A stretch of DNA of 57,479 bases, from contig JBBEBG010000038.1 in NCBI GenBank assembly GCA_040882465.1, forward strand, positions 1 to 57,479, given 5' to 3'. Origin of the DNA: Gemmatimonadota bacterium. Its GTDB lineage: Bacteria; Gemmatimonadota; Gemmatimonadetes; Longimicrobiales; Gaopeijiaceae. The position numbers and the translations under genes were made by a program. The notes under the pieces are model-generated. The model searched no databases and was not told the DNA's origin. It was given only the letters and a program-made list of their open reading frames with translations. Within the stretch, counting starts at the first letter, position 1; the number at the start of each line of letters is the position of its first letter. This document shows, piece by piece, positions 33,059 through 42,112 of this stretch.

Positions 33059-33873
33059 CGTGCCACCCCCTTCGCTGTGGACTTCTTCGCCCCGCCGGCA
33101 CCCCCCTTCTTCGCGCCACGCACGAACTCCTTCGCGAGCCCCAGATAACTCTGCGCCCCGGCGGAAAGGACATCGTAGGTGACGATCGGCTGGCCGAAAC
33201 TCGGCGCCTCCGCGAGCCGCACGTTCCGAGGAATAGTCGTGTCGAAGACTTTGGCGCCAAAATAGTCGCGGGCCTCGTCAGCCACCTGCTTCGAGAGGTT
33301 GAGCCTTCGGTCGTACATCGTGAGCAGAACCCCCTCGATTTCCAGGCGCGGATTCAACCCGCGTTGCACGAGGCGAACCGTGCTCAGGAGCTGGGAGAGC
33401 CCCTCGAGCGCATAAAACTCGCACTGGATTGGAATCAGGACGCTGTCCGCCGCGGTCAGCGTGTTCAGCGTCAGGAGCCCGAGCGAGGGGGGGCAGTCCA
33501 CCAGGATGTAATCGTAGCTGTCGCGAAGCCCCTCCAGCGCCCGGGCGAGGACCCGCTCCCGTTCCGGCCGGTCCACGAGCTCGATCTCCGCACCCACGAG
33601 GTCGCGACTGGACGGAATCAGGTCGAGGGAAGGGAAGTGAACGCCTTTCGTGACGCACTCCTCGGCCGGACGTCCCTCCACGACAAGATCGTACACAGTG
33701 GAGAGATCCTCTGACTTCTCGACGCCCAGCCCCGACGTCGCATTCCCCTGGGGATCGATGTCGATGATCAGGGTCCGGAGCTCGGCGACGGCGAGGGAAG
33801 CGCCCAGATTGATGGCCGTCGTGGTCTTTCCGACCCCGCCCTTCTGATTTGCGATGGCGACGACGCGGGACAT
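33055..33873 (-). CDS. parA: Chromosome-partitioning ATPase ParA
   Basis: 272 residues. The deviant Walker A motif is NQKGGVGKTTTAINLG, Walker A' is LIIDIDPQGN and Walker B is YILVDCPPSLG. The SKQVADEARDYF and EAPSFGQPI segments are the standard Soj ones. It ends in a Lys/Gly-rich basic tail (RGAKKGGAGGAKK), likely for non-specific DNA binding. The candidate -10 (TATATT, 33922-33917 minus strand) lies between the parS site and the start, so ParB bound at parS could act on this promoter. Confidence 0.96.
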   Translation of the reverse strand: MSRVVAIANQKGGVGKTTTAINLGASLAVAELRTLIIDIDPQGNATSGLGVEKSEDLSTVYDLVVEGRPAEECVTKGVHFPSLDLIPSSRDLVGAEIELVDRPERERVLARALEGLRDSYDYILVDCPPSLGLLTLNTLTAADSVLIPIQCEFYALEGLSQLLSTVRLVQRGLNPRLEIEGVLLTMYDRRLNLSKQVADEARDYFGAKVFDTTIPRNVRLAEAPSFGQPIVTYDVLSAGAQSYLGLAKEFVRGAKKGGAGGAKKSTAKGVAR

Positions 33874-33967
33874 GGGGCGCGTTCGGAATGAGGTCGAGCC
33901 GACTCAGAGGAGGTCGAATATACGTCGGGGGCTGCGATGGGGAAACCGCGAAGAGGGAAAGTGCGAT

Positions 33968-33983
33968 TGTTCCACGTGGAACA
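33968..33983. promoter_or_regulatory. parS centromere-like site
   Basis: A perfect 16-bp palindrome, TGTTCCACGTGGAACA, a known variant of the bacterial parS consensus (TGTTTCACGTGAAACA). It is 95 bp upstream of parA. It is the only copy I noticed in the window. Its presence inside 33874-34241 rules out the longer reading frame of the flanking glycosyltransferase gene. Confidence 0.93.
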
Positions 33984-34001
33984 GGCCCTATCGTCCAGAA
34001 T

Positions 34002-34045
34002 ACCGAATCTACACCGTATAGACACCGAATAGACGGCGAATCACC
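34002..34045. repeat. Helically phased 11-bp tandem repeats next to parS
   Basis: Four consecutive 11-bp units: ACCGAATCTAC, ACCGTATAGAC, ACCGAATAGAC and GGCGAATCACC (34002-34045). They share CCG.AT, and units 2 and 3 differ in one base; unit 4 is degenerate. They begin 18 bp from the parS palindrome. The 11-bp period places each unit on the same face of the helix, as for protein-binding iterons. No binding protein is known to me. The rest of 33874-34241 contains only promoter-like sequence. Confidence 0.6.
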
Positions 34046-34241
34046 TCCGGTCCCCGTTTACGGTGGTAGGGCAATTCCAGGTTGCGCTCGTCGTTTCGAG
34101 AGCGCGCCGCCCGCCATCGGATTCGGAACGTGCTTCGGCCCGCCGCCACTTGGCTTTGCCCCAAGCCGACCCCTAAGTTCCGGCCCGTTCCTGTCCGCAG
34201 TCATCCTGACGCTCGTTTTCTCCTGGAGGATTGGTCTGGAG

Positions 34242-35480
34242 TTGCGAAGTGGCTCGCGAAGCCTTGGCGGTCCGAGAAAGATCCTTTACTTGGACAATAC
34301 GACCACGTTCGGGGGTGCGATCAACAGCCTTGCGGAGCTCGTCGCCGGGCTGGATCCCTCCCGTTTCACCCCGATTGTCGCCACTCCCCAGCCTGAGGCG
34401 ACTCTCCGAGAGCGCCTTCCGGGAATAGAAACACGCCGGGTAAGACCGGTCCCGCACCGGAGTGCTCCACGGACAGAGCGACCGGGGCTCGAATCGAGCG
34501 GCCCTCGATCTCGATCCTCCACCTTCGGCCAGGACCGGGCCAAGACAGCTCTCCGTCTGCTCGGTGAGACCTCTCCCGAAGCCCTGCAAATCGCTCGATT
34601 GGCCCGCCGCGAGGGTGCGGAGCTGATTCACCTGAATAACAACCTCGAGAGTCAGGAGGCGGGAGTGCTCGCCGCGAGGCTCATCGGCCTCCCTTGCGTT
34701 GCGCACGCTCGAAGTTTTCAGGTCGGGACTAGATTTCTCCGTTGGATCGCGCGCAGGGTAGACCGGCATGTGGCGATATCGAACGCGATCGCCCAGAACC
34801 TTCGCGATCTCGGGATCCCGGAAAGCCGGATCGTCCTCATCCACGACGGAATTCGGTGCGACCGATTTGCCGATGTCCCTTCGCGGCACGAATGCCGAGT
34901 GGCTCTGGGAATCCCTTCCGGCTCCTTCGCTTTTGGGATTTTGGGGCGTCTCGTTCCCTGGAAGGGGATCGCAGAGTTCGTGGAGGTTGCCGCAGAAATC
35001 GTCCGCTCGGATCCCGACGCAACAGCCTTCGTCGTCGGCAGCGTCTCCGACGGCGACGACGATTATTACGACACACTTCGGGAAAGGGTGAACTCCCTCG
35101 GCCTTGCCGACCGCATCGTGTTCACCGGCTTTCGTCCCGACGTACGCCAAGCCATGGCCGCCATGGACCTCGTGGTTCATGCCTCCACGGAGCCCGAACC
35201 CTTTGGAATGGTCCTTATCGAGGCGATGTCTCTTGGCCGTCCGATCGTGGCGACTCGCGGCGGGGGCCCGGAGGACATCGTCCTCCACGGGGAGACCGGC
35301 CTCCTGGTGAAACGTGGGGCAATCCGCGAGATGCGAAATGCGATCGTGGAACTCAGGGAGAACCCAGAGCGGGCACGTGCGATGGGTGAAAAGGGACGGG
35401 ATCGGGTGCGCACGAACTTCAGCGCGGAGATTCACACCTCGAGAGTCTCACGGATGTACGACGAGCTGCTGAAGGAGTAG
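34242..35480 (+). CDS. GT4-family glycosyltransferase
   Basis: About 412 residues if TTG 34242 is the start; GGAGG lies 12 bp upstream. The start is uncertain, but the longer open frame would cross parS and the 11-bp repeats. The GT-B fold begins at KILYLDNTTTFGGAINSLAELV. The C-terminal donor-binding half has GRLVPWKGIAEFVEVAAEIV, FTGFRPDVRQAMAAMDLVVHAS and the EPFGMVLIEAM motif (EX7E-like), then GGPEDIVLHGETGLLV. It probably adds a sugar to a lipid-linked precursor. It faces the following minus-strand genes. Confidence 0.85.
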   Translation: MRSGSRSLGGPRKILYLDNTTTFGGAINSLAELVAGLDPSRFTPIVATPQPEATLRERLPGIETRRVRPVPHRSAPRTERPGLESSGPRSRSSTFGQDRAKTALRLLGETSPEALQIARLARREGAELIHLNNNLESQEAGVLAARLIGLPCVAHARSFQVGTRFLRWIARRVDRHVAISNAIAQNLRDLGIPESRIVLIHDGIRCDRFADVPSRHECRVALGIPSGSFAFGILGRLVPWKGIAEFVEVAAEIVRSDPDATAFVVGSVSDGDDDYYDTLRERVNSLGLADRIVFTGFRPDVRQAMAAMDLVVHASTEPEPFGMVLIEAMSLGRPIVATRGGGPEDIVLHGETGLLVKRGAIREMRNAIVELRENPERARAMGEKGRDRVRTNFSAEIHTSRVSRMYDELLKE

Positions 35481-35493
35481 ATGTCCGTCGCCC

Positions 35494-37539
35494 TCAGGAC
35501 AGTCCCGGGACGCACTCCCCCCGTGCCCGCCACTCATCCGAAGGGACTCGGTAGCTCTTGGCGCTTCCGCCGATGTTGGAGAAGACCTCCCACGCGGCGA
35601 GGCGCTCTCGCACCGCCGCGTCCCGTTCGCTGCGAATCCCGCGTGGGTCGGCGTGCAAAACGAGCCAGATGTCAGCCTCCGCTTCGCAGAGAACCGCGAG
35701 CAGATCTTCCTGGCGCCAGAGGAGGCCGGCCCCCGTCCACAACTCCCGCGTTCCCCCGGCCGTCGAGATGTCGAAGAACCGAATGCTCGGATGGAGCTCG
35801 TAGGCGAAGTCCACCTGCTCGAGATAATACGCGGACGCGGGCGGCCCGAAGATCACGATATCACCCACTTCCAGCCCCGCGTTCACGACCTCGGCCGGAG
35901 CCCGGTGATCGTCTCTCGGGACGAAATGCCCCCAACGCGCCGGAGTCATCCCAATCCCGTAGGCGACATCAGGCGTGTGAATTCTCGCGAGGCGCGAAGC
36001 GGAGTAGTCATCGGACACCCACATGAAGGCAACGAGCGCCGCCACCGTTCCGATCGCTCGCACTCGCCCCGCACGCAACACGACGCCCACCAACGTCCAA
36101 ATCGCCTCCGCCGCGAGAAGGAGAACGCTCGCGTACAGGAAAAACGTGTAGCGGCTGCTCTGCTGGTTCGTGGCGATCACCGCGACTGCGAGCACGCAGA
36201 CCAGGGGAACGCCGGCCAGGAATCGCCAGACGTCGGACCGCCGCTCGGCCAGGAGCTCCAGCGCCAATCGGGTCGCCAAGAGCAGTAGGAGGGCCACCGT
36301 CATCCTCGGCATGGCCCCGAGCCACGGCTGAAGCACGGGCTGATTCAAGGGCGGGTAGTTCAGAAGCTCCTTGGCAACGCCGTACGGGGCGAGTCCGCTC
36401 GTGAGGTGAAAGAGGCTCCAGACCAGGAGCGCCGCAACGCCCACCCCCACCAGCGCCGTGGTTCCCTCCCGCGCCCCATCCGTCCGAAGGAGCTCGGGGC
36501 GTAGGAGCCAGGTCCCGAGAACGAGGAAGAGCGCGGCGCCGAACAGCCCCAGGAGCGCGAGGAGAAGAACGAGTCCCCGAAACGCCAGGGCGAGGGGCTC
36601 CTGCCTCGACCGCCAGCCTCGCACCAGGATCCAACCCCCGATCGCCGCGAGCGCCAGGAGGAGCGCCGCCGCCCAGAACGGGCCCTCTAGGAGCCGCTCT
36701 ACCCCCAATGCGGGAGTCACGACCGGCCCGACCAGGCCCGTTCCCGATGCGGCCGTCTCTATCCCAATCCCCGGAGGGAGCCTCGGAGGCTGACCCATAC
36801 CCCGGAAGTCGGTGCGCTCCCAAAGGAACAACGCCGCAAGGACGGCCCCTGCCGCACCGACGCGGCCTGCGGAGGCGCGCAGGTCACCTCTGAGAAGCGG
36901 GATCGCGGCCAGGACCCATAAAAAAACGGCCCCGTCGTACACCAGAATGCCGGCTAGGGCCAACCCGGGCATCCACTTCCAGAGCCCTTTCGCGCCGTCC
37001 AACGAAACGCGCAGGAGGAGAACCGTCTGCCATAGGAATAGGGTTTGGAAGGGAGTGTACATCCGGCCGAAGCGGGCGAACTCGACCTCCCAAAGCGAGA
37101 GGCCGAAGAGGGCCACGGCGACCGCGGCGACCGGAGGACCCCCGAGTCGCCGTCCCATCAGGACGAGCGCCGGAATCGCCGCGAGGCTCGCAAGGGCGGG
37201 AACGATCCGGACCGACCACTCCGCAGCGCCCGTGAGCCAGAAGATGGGAGCGGTGAGGTACTGGAGAAGGAGTCCCCGCGGGTAATACCCACCCCCGGGG
37301 AAAGAGGGAATTCCTCGCTCGAGGATGTACCCGACCGAAGTGATGAGGTAATACTCATCCTCGGCGAGCGCCGCCCGGCCGAGCGCGAAGAGACGCACGA
37401 AGACTGCCGCGACCGCGGCCGCGATCGCGAGCGCCCACCATCCGCGGGCGCCCCAGAACGTCTCCCCGGACCCACCAGTGAGGCGCGATTCGCCTCGTGT
37501 CCCTTCCGGCAAGGCGGACTCCCGATCAACGGCGCTCAT
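35494..37539 (-). CDS. GT-C fold membrane glycosyltransferase, PMT/ArnT-like
   Basis: 681 residues with about 11-13 membrane segments by hydrophobicity. The first periplasmic loop has an acidic pair followed by aromatics (AEDEYYLITSVGYIL), the expected place of the catalytic Asp of GT-C enzymes using polyprenyl-phosphate sugars. A soluble C-terminal domain of about 180 residues (VGDIVIFGPPASAYYLEQVDFAYELHP) follows. The substrate is unknown; transfer of a sugar to polysaccharide or a protein is inferred. The start overlaps the preceding GT4 gene's stop by 4 bp. Confidence 0.75.
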   Translation of the reverse strand: MSAVDRESALPEGTRGESRLTGGSGETFWGARGWWALAIAAAVAAVFVRLFALGRAALAEDEYYLITSVGYILERGIPSFPGGGYYPRGLLLQYLTAPIFWLTGAAEWSVRIVPALASLAAIPALVLMGRRLGGPPVAAVAVALFGLSLWEVEFARFGRMYTPFQTLFLWQTVLLLRVSLDGAKGLWKWMPGLALAGILVYDGAVFLWVLAAIPLLRGDLRASAGRVGAAGAVLAALFLWERTDFRGMGQPPRLPPGIGIETAASGTGLVGPVVTPALGVERLLEGPFWAAALLLALAAIGGWILVRGWRSRQEPLALAFRGLVLLLALLGLFGAALFLVLGTWLLRPELLRTDGAREGTTALVGVGVAALLVWSLFHLTSGLAPYGVAKELLNYPPLNQPVLQPWLGAMPRMTVALLLLLATRLALELLAERRSDVWRFLAGVPLVCVLAVAVIATNQQSSRYTFFLYASVLLLAAEAIWTLVGVVLRAGRVRAIGTVAALVAFMWVSDDYSASRLARIHTPDVAYGIGMTPARWGHFVPRDDHRAPAEVVNAGLEVGDIVIFGPPASAYYLEQVDFAYELHPSIRFFDISTAGGTRELWTGAGLLWRQEDLLAVLCEAEADIWLVLHADPRGIRSERDAAVRERLAAWEVFSNIGGSAKSYRVPSDEWRARGECVPGLS

Positions 37540-38762
37540 GGCGCCCGTGCCGGTCGCGCCCCGCCGCCGGAAGCGCTTAGAATCGTCTCGTCGAACACCC
37601 TTTCGATCCCCCTCACCTGTCCCTCGATCGAAAACCGCTCCCGCGCGTCGGCGAGCGCCGCGCGGCCCAGCCGTTCCCGCAGCCCGACGTCCCCGACGAG
37701 GCGTCCCAGCTTCGCGGCCAGGTCCCGCGCGTCGCCGGGCTCGAAGAAGAGTCCGGTGACGCCCTCACGGACGATCTCCTGCATTCCGCCCGTGCGGGCG
37801 GCCACCAGGGGTAGCCCCGAGGCGGCCCCCTCGATCAGGGCCACCCCGAATGCCTCGGCGCGCGAAGCCAACACGTTGATGTCGAAAATGTCTCGGTACC
37901 AGGGGGCCGGGTCGCGGAGGTCGCCGGCGAACGTCACCTGGTCCGCGATCCCGAGCTCCGCTGCGAGCCGCCTGAAACCATCTGCGTCGGGGCCGCTTCC
38001 GACGAACGCCACGTGTACGGGCGCGCCGGCGCCGAGAAGATCCGCCGCCGCTCGGATCAGGAGGTCCACACCCTTGCGATGGATCAGGCTTCCCACCTGA
38101 CCGACGACCACCCGGTCGAGCGGAATCCCGGCCCGCTCGCGCGCATGGCTCCGCGCCTCCGCATCGTCGCTTGGGCGGAAGCGGGTGAGATCCACGCCGT
38201 TGTGGATGACGTGGATTGCCCCGCGGAGGCGCGCCTTTCGCACGATCGAGGCACGTACTTCGTCGCTGCAGAAGAGGACCGCGGGGACCCTTGGGATCCG
38301 GTACAGGTGGATGTCTCGCCGAATGTAGAAGGAGTGGACGTAGGACACGCAGGGGATGCGCCCTCGGTTCCCCGCATAATACGCGACCATGGAGGGCTGG
38401 CCGTTCATGCAGCAGAGGAGGTCCACCCCGAGGCGTCCCGCTAGGTCACGAAGGGCACGCACGGTACGGAGCCACCGAATCGGCTCGATCCGGGTCCGGA
38501 GTCCGTCAACCCAGATCGTGGGCCGGTCGATGACGAAGGCCTCGACGCCGGCGGTGCGCACGGCCTCGGCCAGGCTCTCGTGGTTACACGCGACGTACGG
38601 CTGAAAGCGAGTGCGGTCCAAGCGCCGCACGAGCTCCAACAGCACGGTCTCGGTGCCGCGGATCCAGTTCTCGCCGTAATGCACGAAGAGGACCCTCACA
38701 GGGAGCCCCTTCACCGCGTGTCCGGGAGCGGTGTCTGTCACCACCTCGGGGCGAATGCTCAC
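37536..38762 (-). CDS. GT4-family glycosyltransferase
   Basis: 408 residues with a GT-B fold. The acceptor half opens VRVLFVHYGENWIRGTETVLLELV. The donor half has VGQVGSLIHRKGVDLLIRAA, FVGSGPDADGFRRLAAELGI and SRAEAFGVALIEGAASGLPLVA (EX7E-like). It is one of a tail-to-head set with its neighbours. It is part of an operon running from 39901 to 35494, with 4-bp overlaps between all three genes. Confidence 0.9.
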   Translation of the reverse strand: MSIRPEVVTDTAPGHAVKGLPVRVLFVHYGENWIRGTETVLLELVRRLDRTRFQPYVACNHESLAEAVRTAGVEAFVIDRPTIWVDGLRTRIEPIRWLRTVRALRDLAGRLGVDLLCCMNGQPSMVAYYAGNRGRIPCVSYVHSFYIRRDIHLYRIPRVPAVLFCSDEVRASIVRKARLRGAIHVIHNGVDLTRFRPSDDAEARSHARERAGIPLDRVVVGQVGSLIHRKGVDLLIRAAADLLGAGAPVHVAFVGSGPDADGFRRLAAELGIADQVTFAGDLRDPAPWYRDIFDINVLASRAEAFGVALIEGAASGLPLVAARTGGMQEIVREGVTGLFFEPGDARDLAAKLGRLVGDVGLRERLGRAALADARERFSIEGQVRGIERVFDETILSASGGGARPARAP

Positions 38763-39901
38763 CGCGCTCCGCCCGCCGCACGGTAGAGGGCGAGGTATCG
38801 ATCCATCATCGCCTCGAGTCCATATGCCGCCGCCGCGACCTCGCGGCCGCGGGCTCCCATCCGTGCCGCCTCGGCCGGGTCATCGAGAAGCCGCACCGTC
38901 GCTTCGGCCAGCGCCTCGGCGTCTTCGGGGGGCACGAGCAGACCGGTCTCCCCGGAGCGGACGACCTCCGGAATCCCCCCCACATCGCTCGCCACGACCG
39001 GAAGCCCCACCGACATCGCTTCGACGATAGCCAGCGGAAGGCCCTCGCTACGGGACGGATGGACGAAGAGGTCGGCCGCGTGAAGGAGCGACGCCACGTC
39101 CCGGCGAAGCCCGAGAAAACGCACCCGCGAGGTGATGCCGAGGGCTCCGGCCAGAGCCTGGAGCGGCTCGAGTTCCTCGCCTCGGCCTGCGATCGCCAAC
39201 ACCCACGGGGAGAGATCGGTCCGCTCGGCGATCCGCGCCACCGCCCGGAGGAGGACGTCGTGTCCTTTCACGGCATAGAGATTTCCCACGGCGAGGAGGA
39301 GCCGCTCATCCGGCCCGATTCCGAGTGCGGCCCGTGCGGCGGCCCGCTCCCCGCGAGGCACGGGAACGCCGTTGGGGATGACGATCCAGGTGTCGGCAGG
39401 CGTTCCGAGCCGATCCACGAGCTGTCTTCGCGTCGCCGCCGACACGGTGGTGGCCGCGCTCGCTTGCCGCACGGCCCACCGAATCGCGATACGACGGCGC
39501 AGCCGCTCGGGAAAGGCCTGCGCCGAGTGGAGGGTCACCACGGAGGGGACGCCACAGAGCCGACCCGCCGCCGTCGCGAATACCGACATCGTGAACTCGT
39601 GAGCGTGCACGACCGACACCTTCTCCTCGATCAGAAGACGCCTCAGGCGGAGGACACACCCCGCGTCGAGCGGATGGTCGAGCCGGAAGGTGCGCGGCGC
39701 GAAACCGCGCGCCTCGAGCTCCGAGCCGAGCCAACCGACACCCCGCTCTGGCAAGATCGGGACCACCCCGAGCCCGCGCTCTCGCAGTCCGACCGCGAGG
39801 TGGATGAGCATCCATTCGGCTCCACCCGGCCCATCCGACTCGAGTGCGAGCGCGACGGTCATGGGCGGCGCATCGGGGGGTGAGCTCTCGGACCGCGTCA
39901 T
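38759..39901 (-). CDS. GT4-family glycosyltransferase
   Basis: 380 residues. The acceptor half has DGPGGAEWMLIHLAVGLRERGL and VVHAHEFTMSVFATAAGRLCGVPSVVTLHS. The donor half carries VGNLYAVKGHDVLLRAVARI, RFLGLRRDVASLLHAADLFVHPSRSEGLPLAIVEAMS (full EX7E) and VASDVGGIPEVV. It is the first gene of the minus-strand three-gene operon and is divergent from the amidotransferase gene at 40130. Confidence 0.92.
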   Translation of the reverse strand: MTRSESSPPDAPPMTVALALESDGPGGAEWMLIHLAVGLRERGLGVVPILPERGVGWLGSELEARGFAPRTFRLDHPLDAGCVLRLRRLLIEEKVSVVHAHEFTMSVFATAAGRLCGVPSVVTLHSAQAFPERLRRRIAIRWAVRQASAATTVSAATRRQLVDRLGTPADTWIVIPNGVPVPRGERAAARAALGIGPDERLLLAVGNLYAVKGHDVLLRAVARIAERTDLSPWVLAIAGRGEELEPLQALAGALGITSRVRFLGLRRDVASLLHAADLFVHPSRSEGLPLAIVEAMSVGLPVVASDVGGIPEVVRSGETGLLVPPEDAEALAEATVRLLDDPAEAARMGARGREVAAAAYGLEAMMDRYLALYRAAGGAR

Positions 39902-40129
39902 TCGTCGCCGCCCTCGGCGTTCCGTCCCTTCGACCGGCGACGGCCGCCCGGGATGGGGAAATCAGTCGGGAAACGGAAATCAGCGGGAAGGTAACGTGCG
40001 CTCGGACGATCGCCCAACGGTCACGCACCAGGTGGTCCCGTTCTTGCTAACTCGGGCGTGTCGCGGGATGATTCGCTCGGACCTTCCCATGCAGAGCGTC
40101 GGACCCATCGGAGGAACAAAGCTTCCAAG

Positions 40130-42112
40130 ATGTGCGGTTTTGCCGGGATTTTTCAGGGCCCTCCAACCGATCCGGGGCGTCTCGCCGCGGACGCCAGGAG
40201 GATGGCGGAGCTCCTCCGCCACCGAGGTCCAGACGACGACGGCGCGTGGGTAGATCCCTCCGGGCGGGTCGCCTTCGCCTTCCGGCGGCTCGCGATCCTG
40301 GATCTGTCCCCGGGCGGACACCAGCCCATGGTCTCCGGCTCCGGACGCTACACGATCGTCTTTAATGGCGAGGCCTACAGCTTCGAGGCGATCCGGCGCG
40401 AACTCGGGATCCCCCGGAGCGAATACCGGGGCGGGTCCGACACAGAAGTCATTCTCGAGGCCTTTGACCGGATGGGGGTGGAGGCGACGCTCGAGCGAAT
40501 GATCGGGATGTTCGCGATTGCTCTCTGGGATCAGGAGCGCCAGGAGCTCCTCCTGATCCGCGACCGGATGGGAATCAAGCCCCTCTACGTCGCCCAGACC
40601 TCGGGGGGAATCGCCTTCGGTTCGGAGCTGGGCGCCGTCACACGGGCACCCGGCCTGGATCCGGCGGTGGACCTCGCCGCGATCACCAGCTTCCTCCGCT
40701 ACCTCTACGTCCCGGCGCCAGGCACTCCCTTCCGCGACGTGCGAAAGCTCCTGCCGGGCCACCTCCTCCGTATCCGCGATCCGCGCGGGCCACTTCCCAA
40801 GTCCGAGCCCTTCTGGTCGCTCGGCGCAGTCCGCGCCCGAGCCATGCCGCTCCGAGATTCCAGCCCTTCCGATGACGAGGCCGTGGACGCGCTGGACGCC
40901 CTCCTGTCGGACGCCGTGCGACTCCGCATGGTCGCCGACGTCCCGGTGGGTGCGCTCCTCTCCGGCGGGATCGATTCGAGCCTGGTCGTCGCGCTCATGC
41001 AGGAGCACTCCGACCGGCCGGTCCGCACCTTCACCGTCGGGTTCGACCATCCGGAGCACGACGAGTCGGTCCACGCTCGCGGCGTGGCGGCCCACCTCGG
41101 AACCGACCACACCGAGCTTCGCGTGACCGGGACGGACGCGCTTCGCCTGGTGCCCCAACTTCCCGAGATCTTCGACGAGCCGCTCGCCGACCCCTCGCAG
41201 ATCCCGACTTACCTCATCAGCCGCCTTGCCCGCGAGAGCGTGACCGTGGCCCTCTCCGGAGACGGCGGGGACGAGCTCTTCGCGGGATACAACCGCTATC
41301 GCGACGGCCCCGCGATGGCGAGGCGGCTCTCCGGTCTTCCCGCCATGCCCCGGCGGTGGATGGGTGCGGCGATCCGGGCACTCCCCGCTCCGACGTGGGA
41401 CCGCCTGGGCGATCTGCCGTTCATCGGCGCCCGAATTCCGCGCCTCGCCGGACAGAAGGCCCACAAGCTCGCCCGCATGATGCGGGATGGGTCGCGCGCC
41501 GATACGTACCAGACGCTGATGTCCATCTGGGACGAGGCCGAGCGATTGGTCCGGAACGGATCCGGCGGCGCGCCCGACCCCGTGCGCGCGATGCTCGAAG
41601 GGAGCCCCAACCCCCTCGCGCTCGACGAGATGCTCCTTCTCGACCAGACGTATTACCTCCCCGACGATCTCCTGCAGAAGGTGGATCGGGCCAGCATGGC
41701 GGTCAGCCTGGAGGTCCGCGTCCCCCTCCTCGACCACCGAGTGGTCGAGGAGAGCTGGCGGCTCGGCGGTGCGATGAAACTGCGGGGAGAGGTGGGGAAG
41801 TGGATTCTCCGGGAGATCCTTTACCGCCGCGTGCCCCGCGAGCTGATCGAGCGGCCGAAGACCGGATTCTCGGTTCCCGTGGAGGACTGGCTCGCCGGCC
41901 CGCTCCGGGAGTGGTGCGAGGACCTCCTCCTCTCCGCCTCGCCGGCGCGCGACGCGATTCTCGAGCCGCGCGAGGTCCAGGCCGCATGGAAGCGCTTCCG
42001 GAAGGGGCGCACCGAACTCGCGCTGGGGATCTGGAGCGTGGCGATGCTCGAGGCCTGGCGCAGGCACTGGAAAATCGAGAACCTCTCCGAGGCCGGCGCA
42101 TGCGCGTCCTGA
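40130..42112 (+). CDS. asnB: Glutamine-dependent asparagine synthetase-like amidotransferase
   Basis: 660 residues from ATG 40130, preceded by GAGGAAC. Met removal exposes the N-terminal nucleophile Cys2 (MCGFAGIF). The class II glutaminase domain shows LLRHRGPDDDG, RRLAILDLSPGGHQPM and FNGEAY. The synthetase half carries the PP-loop motif LLSGGIDSSLVVALM. The length and position suggest a locus-specific amidotransferase that makes amide-modified sugars or peptides, as in exopolysaccharide clusters, rather than the housekeeping enzyme. It overlaps the next gene by 13 bp. Confidence 0.93.
   Translation: MCGFAGIFQGPPTDPGRLAADARRMAELLRHRGPDDDGAWVDPSGRVAFAFRRLAILDLSPGGHQPMVSGSGRYTIVFNGEAYSFEAIRRELGIPRSEYRGGSDTEVILEAFDRMGVEATLERMIGMFAIALWDQERQELLLIRDRMGIKPLYVAQTSGGIAFGSELGAVTRAPGLDPAVDLAAITSFLRYLYVPAPGTPFRDVRKLLPGHLLRIRDPRGPLPKSEPFWSLGAVRARAMPLRDSSPSDDEAVDALDALLSDAVRLRMVADVPVGALLSGGIDSSLVVALMQEHSDRPVRTFTVGFDHPEHDESVHARGVAAHLGTDHTELRVTGTDALRLVPQLPEIFDEPLADPSQIPTYLISRLARESVTVALSGDGGDELFAGYNRYRDGPAMARRLSGLPAMPRRWMGAAIRALPAPTWDRLGDLPFIGARIPRLAGQKAHKLARMMRDGSRADTYQTLMSIWDEAERLVRNGSGGAPDPVRAMLEGSPNPLALDEMLLLDQTYYLPDDLLQKVDRASMAVSLEVRVPLLDHRVVEESWRLGGAMKLRGEVGKWILREILYRRVPRELIERPKTGFSVPVEDWLAGPLREWCEDLLLSASPARDAILEPREVQAAWKRFRKGRTELALGIWSVAMLEAWRRHWKIENLSEAGACAS

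Noticed and set aside
34002-34045. CRISPR array near parS
   Set aside because: Units are 11 bp and directly adjacent without spacers; no cas genes are present.
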